Part shown: positions 7,157 to 11,418 of the stretch, one piece after another | Numbering within the stretch: position 1 is the first letter of the stretch | Layout of the letters: each line of letters begins with the position of its first letter | Assembly: GCA_031373225.1 (NCBI GenBank) | Contig: JANMMM010000322.1 | Location: 1 to 11,418, forward strand | DNA from: JANOYJ01 sp031373225 | Lineage (GTDB): Bacteria; Pseudomonadota; Alphaproteobacteria; Rhizobiales; Rhizobiaceae | Reading direction: 5' to 3' | Length of the DNA stretch: 11,418 nucleotides | Notes under the pieces: generated by a model | Databases searched by the model: none | What the model saw: the letters and a program-made list of their open reading frames with translations, nothing else | What the model was told of the DNA's origin: nothing | Translations under genes and position numbers: made by a program

Positions 7157-7489
7157 CTATGAGATCATGTCGGCAAACTGACGTTCACAGGCCAATCTGT
7201 CCAAACTTCCAAGCCGTCCAAGTTTTCTGACAATCAAGTCATTTGGAACAGTGGTCAGCCTCCAACGCACCTTGCAATTGACGCGAAGACCGGCCGTCTG
7301 CAAGTCTTGAAGCACGACATCGCTTGGCCAGTTGATTTGCTTTGATGAGGTAATCATCGCCACCAAGGTCGAGTTGTTTGCCGAATTGAAGGCCGAACCC
7401 GACAAAATCACAACCGGCCTGCGTTTAAGAATTGGAATTTCCGCGAACGGAAAAGGAATGACGGCCACCTCATACCGCTCACAGATCAC
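7157..7489 (-). CDS. PemK/MazF-like mRNA interferase toxin
   Basis: The predicted product is a 110-residue toxin of the PemK/MazF endoribonuclease family, which cleave mRNA at short sequence motifs. The N-terminal strand MICERYEVAVIPFPF is typical of the family. It is followed by KRRPVVILS (22-30, Arg24 a likely catalytic residue) and VAMITSS (43-49, with Thr47 and Ser48 at the expected active-site position), then by PSDVVL, GLRVNCKVRW and RKLGRLGSLDR, all in normal family order. I chose the GTG at 7489 because it gives the usual family N-terminus and has GAGGAAG about 6 nt upstream; the open frame extends upstream to 7585, but those 32 codons lie inside the preceding gene in another frame. 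The start overlaps the end of the upstream small gene by 11 nt, as in coupled antitoxin-toxin pairs. The gene is complete, ending in TAG. Confidence 0.85.
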   Translation of the reverse strand: MICERYEVAVIPFPFAEIPILKRRPVVILSGSAFNSANNSTLVAMITSSKQINWPSDVVLQDLQTAGLRVNCKVRWRLTTVPNDLIVRKLGRLGSLDRLACERQFADMIS

Positions 7490-7841
7490 GAAAGGCTTCC
7501 TCGTCTTCTTCACTTGCCCATTCTGAAAATATCGCCGAGGTTGCAGCGAGGTAGTCGTCTGCCAAAGCAACCTCGCGAATTTCAATTCGCTCGCCCTTTC
7601 GATTTTTGAACCATTCGTTCCATACGGATTTCATTGAGCCGACCGGCCTGATTGCGCTTACTTCGCGGCCGTCTTTTCCAGTTTTCATACGCTGCCAGCG
7701 GCCAACAATGCCATCGGCTTCCAGCGAAACCTCCTCTTCTGGGCGAAGTGCGCCAAGCCTCTTGGCGAGACTTGGCGCGTGCACATGCTTGAACCAGATT
7801 GCCACATCGCAAATCTCCATGTGATCTGACTTTTGGGTCAT
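7479..7841 (-). CDS. Putative antitoxin partner of the PemK-like toxin
   Basis: This is a small protein of 120 residues directly upstream of, and overlapping by 11 nt, the PemK/MazF-like toxin gene. That position suggests it is the antitoxin. I see no MazE/AbrB, ribbon-helix-helix or helix-turn-helix motif I can name. The middle (LEADGIVGRWQRMKTGKDGR and following to about residue 75) looks like a compact beta-rich domain. The C-terminal acidic tail ends in FSEWASEEDEEAFRDL, a form seen in proteins encoded next to PemK-like toxins and plausibly the toxin-neutralising segment. The ATG at 7841 is chosen because GGAGG (7850-7854) lies 8 nt upstream; a TTG 15 nt further upstream falls between the two and is unlikely. 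The product could be unrelated to neutralisation, but the coupled arrangement argues otherwise. Confidence 0.75.
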   Translation of the reverse strand: MTQKSDHMEICDVAIWFKHVHAPSLAKRLGALRPEEEVSLEADGIVGRWQRMKTGKDGREVSAIRPVGSMKSVWNEWFKNRKGERIEIREVALADDYLAATSAIFSEWASEEDEEAFRDL

Positions 7842-7861
7842 GTAGGGGTCCTCCAAGTTCA

Positions 7862-7900
7862 GGGTGGACCCACCATGGGCCTAGCGCAAAGCAATGTCAA
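7862..7900 (-). promoter_or_regulatory. Candidate promoter and operator of the PemK-like pair
   Basis: A perfect -35 TTGACA on the minus strand (7895-7900) is followed after 17 nt by CATGGT (7872-7877), a poor -10. Overlapping the -10 is GGTGG-AC-CCACC (7863-7874), an inverted repeat that could be an operator for autoregulation. The 203-nt gap between this pair and apt holds no gene that I can see. Confidence 0.35.
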
Positions 7901-7989
7901 ATGGCGGCCAAGAATGCGAACTTTCAAAATTGACGCTGCTTTTTTGCGTTGACCGGGAAAATCACTGTCAGGGCAGTTTGGGTTCAAAC

Positions 7990-8019
7990 TTGATACTGAA
8001 CTGGCGTCGTGCGCATATG
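7990..8019 (+). promoter_or_regulatory. Weak candidate promoter of apt
   Basis: TTGATA (7990-7995) is followed after 18 nt by CATATG (8014-8019). The -35 is good and the -10 is poor. If real, transcription would begin about 20 nt before the ATG at 8045, which would exclude the longer GTG start at 8009. Confidence 0.25.
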
Positions 8020-8044
8020 TTCTGAACAATTCTGTGGGCGTATA

Positions 8045-8593
8045 ATGATTTCTCCGACACTTGAAAAAACGCTGCGTTCGGCGATCCGCAACATTCCGGA
8101 CTATCCCAAGCCCGGCATCATGTTCCGCGACATCACAACGCTGCTCGGCAATCCTGCAGCCTTCCGGCGCTCGATTGACGAAATGGTGCATCCCTATGCC
8201 GGGATGAAGATCGACAAGGTGGCCGGCATTGAGGCGCGCGGGTTCATCTTGGGCGGCGCGATGGCGCATCAGCTGTCGGCAGGGTTCGTGCCGATCCGCA
8301 AGAAGGGCAAGCTGCCGCATGAAACGGTGAGCATCGCTTACAGCCTTGAGTATGGCGTCGATGAAATGGAAGTGCACCGCGATGCTGTGCAGCAGGGCGA
8401 ACGGGTCATTCTGGTCGATGATCTCATTGCCACCGGCGGCACGGCGGAGGGCGCGGTCAAGCTCTTGCGGCAAATAGGAGCGGACGTGGTGACGGCCTGC
8501 TTTGTCATCGATCTGCCGGAGCTTGGCGGGCGCAAAAAGTTGGAGGCGCTTGGCGTGGCGGTGCGGACCTTAGTCGAGTTTGAGGGGCATTGA
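8045..8593 (+). CDS. apt: Adenine phosphoribosyltransferase
   Basis: This cytoplasmic salvage enzyme converts adenine and PRPP to AMP and pyrophosphate. With the ATG at 8045 it has 182 residues, the normal length. Hallmarks are IPDYPKPGIMFRDITTLL (about 17-34), the IEARGF segment (62-67) that contacts the base and PRPP, the loop segment RKKGKLPHET, and the PRPP-binding motif VDDLIATGGT (124-133). A GTG at 8009 would add 12 residues that are not typical of the family, so the ATG is preferred although its Shine-Dalgarno is weak. The next gene starts 7 nt after the stop, so the two are almost certainly one transcript. Pairing with a purine deaminase and a nucleoside-type importer fits a purine salvage role. 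Confidence 0.95.
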   Translation: MISPTLEKTLRSAIRNIPDYPKPGIMFRDITTLLGNPAAFRRSIDEMVHPYAGMKIDKVAGIEARGFILGGAMAHQLSAGFVPIRKKGKLPHETVSIAYSLEYGVDEMEVHRDAVQQGERVILVDDLIATGGTAEGAVKLLRQIGADVVTACFVIDLPELGGRKKLEALGVAVRTLVEFEGH

Positions 8594-8600
8594 AGAGCGA

Positions 8601-9926
8601 ATGCGGCTTTGGATTGCCAACCCGCTTGCCATCCTCGCTGAAAATTCGGGCGGAGGAATTGTGGTCGAGAACGGCCAATTCGCCGAGCTTGTGAAAAGCG
8701 GCGCGACGCCGCCGCACGATTCCAAGTTTGACGCTTCGGAATATGTCGTCATTCCCGGCCTCATCAACACACATCACCACTTTTACCAGACGCTGACCCG
8801 CGCGCATCCGGCGGCGATCAACAAGGAGCTGTTCCCCTGGCTGCAGGCGCTCTATCCAATCTGGGCGCGGCTGAAGCCGGAGGCGTTCCGGCTCGCGACC
8901 CGGCTGGCGCTGACCGAACTGATGATGTCCGGCGTCACGTGCACATCCGACCATCATTACGTTTTTCCTGGCGACCTTGAGGACGCCATGGATATCCAAG
9001 CGGAGGAAGCCAAGTCGCTTGGCATTCGCCTGACGCTCAACCGTGGCTCGATGAACCTGTCGCAGAAGGATGGCGGGCTGCCGCCGGACAGCGTTGTGCA
9101 AACCCACGACGCTATTCTCGCCGACTGCGAACGGGTGATTGCGGCACATCATGACGCGGCGGACGATGCGATGATCCAGGTGGCGCTGGCGCCGTGTTCG
9201 CCATTTTCGGTGACGCGCGAACTGATGCGCGACACGGCGGCGCTGGCGAAGAAGTGCGGGTGCAGGCTGCATACGCATCTGGGCGAGACGCATGACGAGG
9301 ACCGGTTCTGCGTCGAGACGTTCGGCCTGCGGCCTCTGGACTATCTCGAGGAAGCCGGCTGGCTGCATGAGAGGACCTGGCTGGCGCACGGCATTCATTT
9401 TGACGATGCGGAAGTGGCGCGGCTCGGCAAGGCGGGCGTCGGGATTTCGCACTGTCCGACCTCCAACATGGTGCTGGCCTCCGGCCATTGCCGGACCAAA
9501 GAGCTGGAGGCGGCCGGGGCGGCGGTGGGGCTTGGCGTTGATGGCTCGGCTTCGAATGATTCCTCCAACCTGATGGAGGGCGTGCGGCATGCGCTGATGA
9601 TGAACCGGCTGATCTATGGCGCGGCGGGCGTGACGCATCTGGATGTTCTGCGCTGGGCGACGGAAGGCTCGGCGCGGTGTCTTGGGCGCAGCAAACTTGG
9701 CAGGATCGCGCCTGATATGCAGGCGGACCTTGCGATGTTCAAGCTGGACGAGCTGCGCTTTTCCGGTGCGGGCGATCCGCTGGCGGCGCTGGTCCTTTGC
9801 GGCGCGCACCGGGCGGACCGGGTGATGGTCAAGGGCAAATGGACAGTGGAAGACGCGATGCCGGTTGGAGTGGATGTTGAAGAGCTGCGCCATGAGCATG
9901 GGGCGGCTGCGCGGCTGTTTCTCTGA
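8601..9926 (+). CDS. Amidohydrolase, probable 8-oxoguanine deaminase
   Basis: This 441-residue member of the amidohydrolase superfamily (COG0402 cytosine/guanine deaminase group) probably deaminates 8-oxoguanine to urate, or a related aminopurine. Metal-site elements are in family order (numbered from ATG 8601): HxH in NTHHHFYQTLTR (His58, His60), HTHLGET (His226, Glu229), the HCPTSN histidine (284) and GVDGSASND with Asp314. The stretch HHHFYQTLTRAHPAA, then LYPIW, GLPPDSVV and LAPCSPFSV, is what I recall from characterised 8-oxoguanine deaminases, but related enzymes act on isocytosine or triazines. The ATG at 8601 is preferred over the TTG at 8580, which would overlap the end of apt. The 7-nt spacing from apt indicates one operon. 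A final loop of substrate residues cannot be judged by eye, so specificity is only probable. Confidence 0.85.
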   Translation: MRLWIANPLAILAENSGGGIVVENGQFAELVKSGATPPHDSKFDASEYVVIPGLINTHHHFYQTLTRAHPAAINKELFPWLQALYPIWARLKPEAFRLATRLALTELMMSGVTCTSDHHYVFPGDLEDAMDIQAEEAKSLGIRLTLNRGSMNLSQKDGGLPPDSVVQTHDAILADCERVIAAHHDAADDAMIQVALAPCSPFSVTRELMRDTAALAKKCGCRLHTHLGETHDEDRFCVETFGLRPLDYLEEAGWLHERTWLAHGIHFDDAEVARLGKAGVGISHCPTSNMVLASGHCRTKELEAAGAAVGLGVDGSASNDSSNLMEGVRHALMMNRLIYGAAGVTHLDVLRWATEGSARCLGRSKLGRIAPDMQADLAMFKLDELRFSGAGDPLAALVLCGAHRADRVMVKGKWTVEDAMPVGVDVEELRHEHGAAARLFL

Positions 9927-10055
9927 ATTCGCGGCCTGTCGCGCGGTTCGCACAAATGTGTGAATCACAAAAGGCTTTCAATATTCAGAGCGCCAATCAC
10001 CTCTTTCCACATTGCGGCGCGATGACATAAGGTTCAGGCGGTCAGGGAGCGGACA

Positions 10056-11418
10056 ATGGCAGACAGGAATTCTTCTGCGGACAAACTGGAGTTGCTGCGG
10101 GTCAGCGGCATTACCAAGATTTTCGGATCGCTGAAGGCGAACGACAATGTCAGCCTCAGCGTTGGGAAAGGCGAAATACATTCGCTGCTGGGCGAGAACG
10201 GCGCGGGCAAATCGACGCTGGTGAAAATGCTGTTTGGCTCGCTGCAGCCGAATTCCGGCGAGATTTTCTGGAAGGGGAGCCCGGTTTCCATTCCCAACCC
10301 GGCGGCCGCGCGCAAGCTTGGCATCGGCATGGTGTTCCAGCATTTCTCGCTGTTCGAGGCCTTGACCGCCGCTGAGAATATCGCGCTGTCGCTCGACAAG
10401 ACGACGCCGATTTCACAGATCGCTGAAAAGGCGAGATCAGTGTCACTGGCCTATGGCCTGCCGCTCGATCCGCAGGCGCTGGTGGGCGACCTTTCAGTTG
10501 GCGAGCGCCAGCGCATCGAAATCATCCGCTGCCTCCTGCAGGAGCCGCAGCTGATTATTCTGGATGAGCCGACGTCGGTGCTGACGCCGCAGGAGGCCGA
10601 TAAATTGTTTGTCACTCTTGAGCGGCTGCGCGACGAGGGGAAGTCGATCCTCTATATCAGCCACCGTTTGAATGAGGTGAAGCGGCTGTGTGATGCGGCG
10701 ACTGTGCTGCGGCATGGCAAAGTGGTTGGAGCCTGCAATCCGCAGGTCGAGACCGCTGCCTCGCTGGCGCGGATGATGGTCGGCAACGAGATTGCCTCGG
10801 TGTCGCGGGCAGCGTCGGCGTCCGTCGGCAGCGGCAAAGTTCTAATGGCGCTGCAGAACCTCAACCAGCCGCCCGCCGGGCCGTTTTCGACCAGTCTCAA
10901 AGACATTTCGCTCGACCTTAAAGGCGGCGAAATCATCGGCGTCGCGGGCGTGGCGGGCAATGGGCAGGGCGAATTTTTCGACGCAGTGTCCGGCGAGGTC
11001 ACGCAGGCCGACGCCTCGACTATCCAGATACACGGCAAGCCAGCCGGCGATCTCGGCGTCAACGCGCGGCGGATGATGGGCGCGAGCTTTATCCCGGAAG
11101 AGCGGCTCGGCCATGGGGCGGTGCCGGGCATAAAGCTGTCGGAAAACCTGTTCCTGTCGCGGGCGGTGACGGACGCCAAAGTCTATATGAAGGGCGGCGC
11201 GCTGATGCTCGTCAACAACAGCGTCCTTGCCGCCGCAACTAAACGTATCTGCGAAGAAATGGATGTGCGCAAGAGCGCCGAAGACCCGGAGGCGGCGGCT
11301 TTGTCGGGCGGAAATCTGCAGAAGTTCCTGGTCGGCCGCGAATTGGACCGCAGCCCGTCAATCCTCGTCATCAACCAGCCGACATGGGGCGTCGACGCGG
11401 GCGCTGCAGCGCGCATCC
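10056..11418 (+). CDS. Double-NBD ABC importer ATPase, simple sugar/nucleoside (BMP/Nup) family, 3' end cut off
   Basis: This is the ATPase of an importer in the RbsA/NupA-like family, in which two nucleotide-binding domains are fused. The visible 454 codons run without a stop to the right edge; the family length is about 500. NBD1 is complete: Walker A GENGAGKST (46-54), Q-loop Gln95, signature LSVGE (146-150), Walker B ILDE (Asp170, Glu171) and H-loop His203. NBD2 has a degenerate P-loop, GVAGNGQGE (298-306), a signature LSGGN (416-420) and an altered Walker B, ILVINQP (Asn440, Gln441), so it is probably hydrolytically weak, as is usual in this family. The ATG is supported by GGGAG (10045-10049) with a 6-nt spacer. 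Permease and binding-protein genes are expected just beyond the edge. The position 129 nt after the purine deaminase favours a purine nucleoside or base as substrate over a sugar. Confidence 0.9.
   Translation, partial: MADRNSSADKLELLRVSGITKIFGSLKANDNVSLSVGKGEIHSLLGENGAGKSTLVKMLFGSLQPNSGEIFWKGSPVSIPNPAAARKLGIGMVFQHFSLFEALTAAENIALSLDKTTPISQIAEKARSVSLAYGLPLDPQALVGDLSVGERQRIEIIRCLLQEPQLIILDEPTSVLTPQEADKLFVTLERLRDEGKSILYISHRLNEVKRLCDAATVLRHGKVVGACNPQVETAASLARMMVGNEIASVSRAASASVGSGKVLMALQNLNQPPAGPFSTSLKDISLDLKGGEIIGVAGVAGNGQGEFFDAVSGEVTQADASTIQIHGKPAGDLGVNARRMMGASFIPEERLGHGAVPGIKLSENLFLSRAVTDAKVYMKGGALMLVNNSVLAAATKRICEEMDVRKSAEDPEAAALSGGNLQKFLVGRELDRSPSILVINQPTWGVDAGAAARI

Noticed and set aside
8041..8046. 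Perfect TATAAT just before apt
   Set aside because: It overlaps the apt ATG at 8045, so a transcript from it would begin inside the gene, and no later start would keep the needed N-terminus. No good -35 lies 16-18 nt upstream.
8505..9968. Minus-strand open frame of 487 codons opposite the deaminase
   Set aside because: Its composition (Arg, His, Gln and Pro rich) is that of an antisense shadow, and the plus strand carries a clear amidohydrolase with conserved metal ligands over the same bases.
9927..10055. Promoter or operator in the gap before the importer ATPase (CACA-AA-TGTG near 9950)
   Set aside because: The palindrome is only 4 bp per arm and no convincing -35/-10 pair is present; read-through from apt is as likely.

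Overview
The window looks like alphaproteobacterial chromosome, most likely order Hyphomicrobiales (Rhizobiales) near the Phyllobacteriaceae. This rests on high GC, a petA-petB-petC (fbcFBH) operon with separate cytochrome b and c1 genes, a dispersed palindromic repeat of the kind common in that order, and protein sequences that read like rhizobial homologues. The taxonomic call is inference; no marker RNA gene is present.

Layout. Positions 1-1373 hold the 3' part of an ABC exporter gene (permease plus ATPase). Converging on it, with one base between the stop codons, is a minus-strand hicA-hicB toxin-antitoxin cassette (2271-1375) with its own promoter and a palindromic operator candidate. 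The hicA reading frame is stretched to 159 codons by an in-frame insertion of about 267 bp, which carries a composite palindromic repeat with 41-bp arms. A complete paralogue of the first exporter follows (2350-4218), so the hicAB cassette sits between two related exporter genes. Next comes the cytochrome bc1 operon petA-petB-petC (4402-7111), with a plausible sigma-70 promoter upstream, a 14-nt gap, then a 4-nt ATGA overlap. A second toxin-antitoxin-like pair lies on the minus strand (7841-7157): an unnamed small protein followed by a PemK/MazF-like mRNA interferase, overlapping by 11 nt.

From 8045 on, the plus strand carries purine genes: apt (adenine phosphoribosyltransferase), an amidohydrolase resembling 8-oxoguanine deaminase, and the start of a double-NBD ATPase of the BMP/Nup-type (simple sugar/nucleoside) importer family, which runs off the right edge.

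How they work together. The pet genes encode respiratory complex III. The apt-deaminase-importer group suggests uptake, deamination and salvage of purine bases or nucleosides. The two exporter proteins could form a heterodimer or act separately; their substrate cannot be read from sequence. Two independent toxin-antitoxin cassettes sit in intergenic slots of otherwise housekeeping DNA. The most unusual item is the hicA gene whose C-terminus has been remodelled by a repeat element. I did not find a convincing wholly new multi-gene system.
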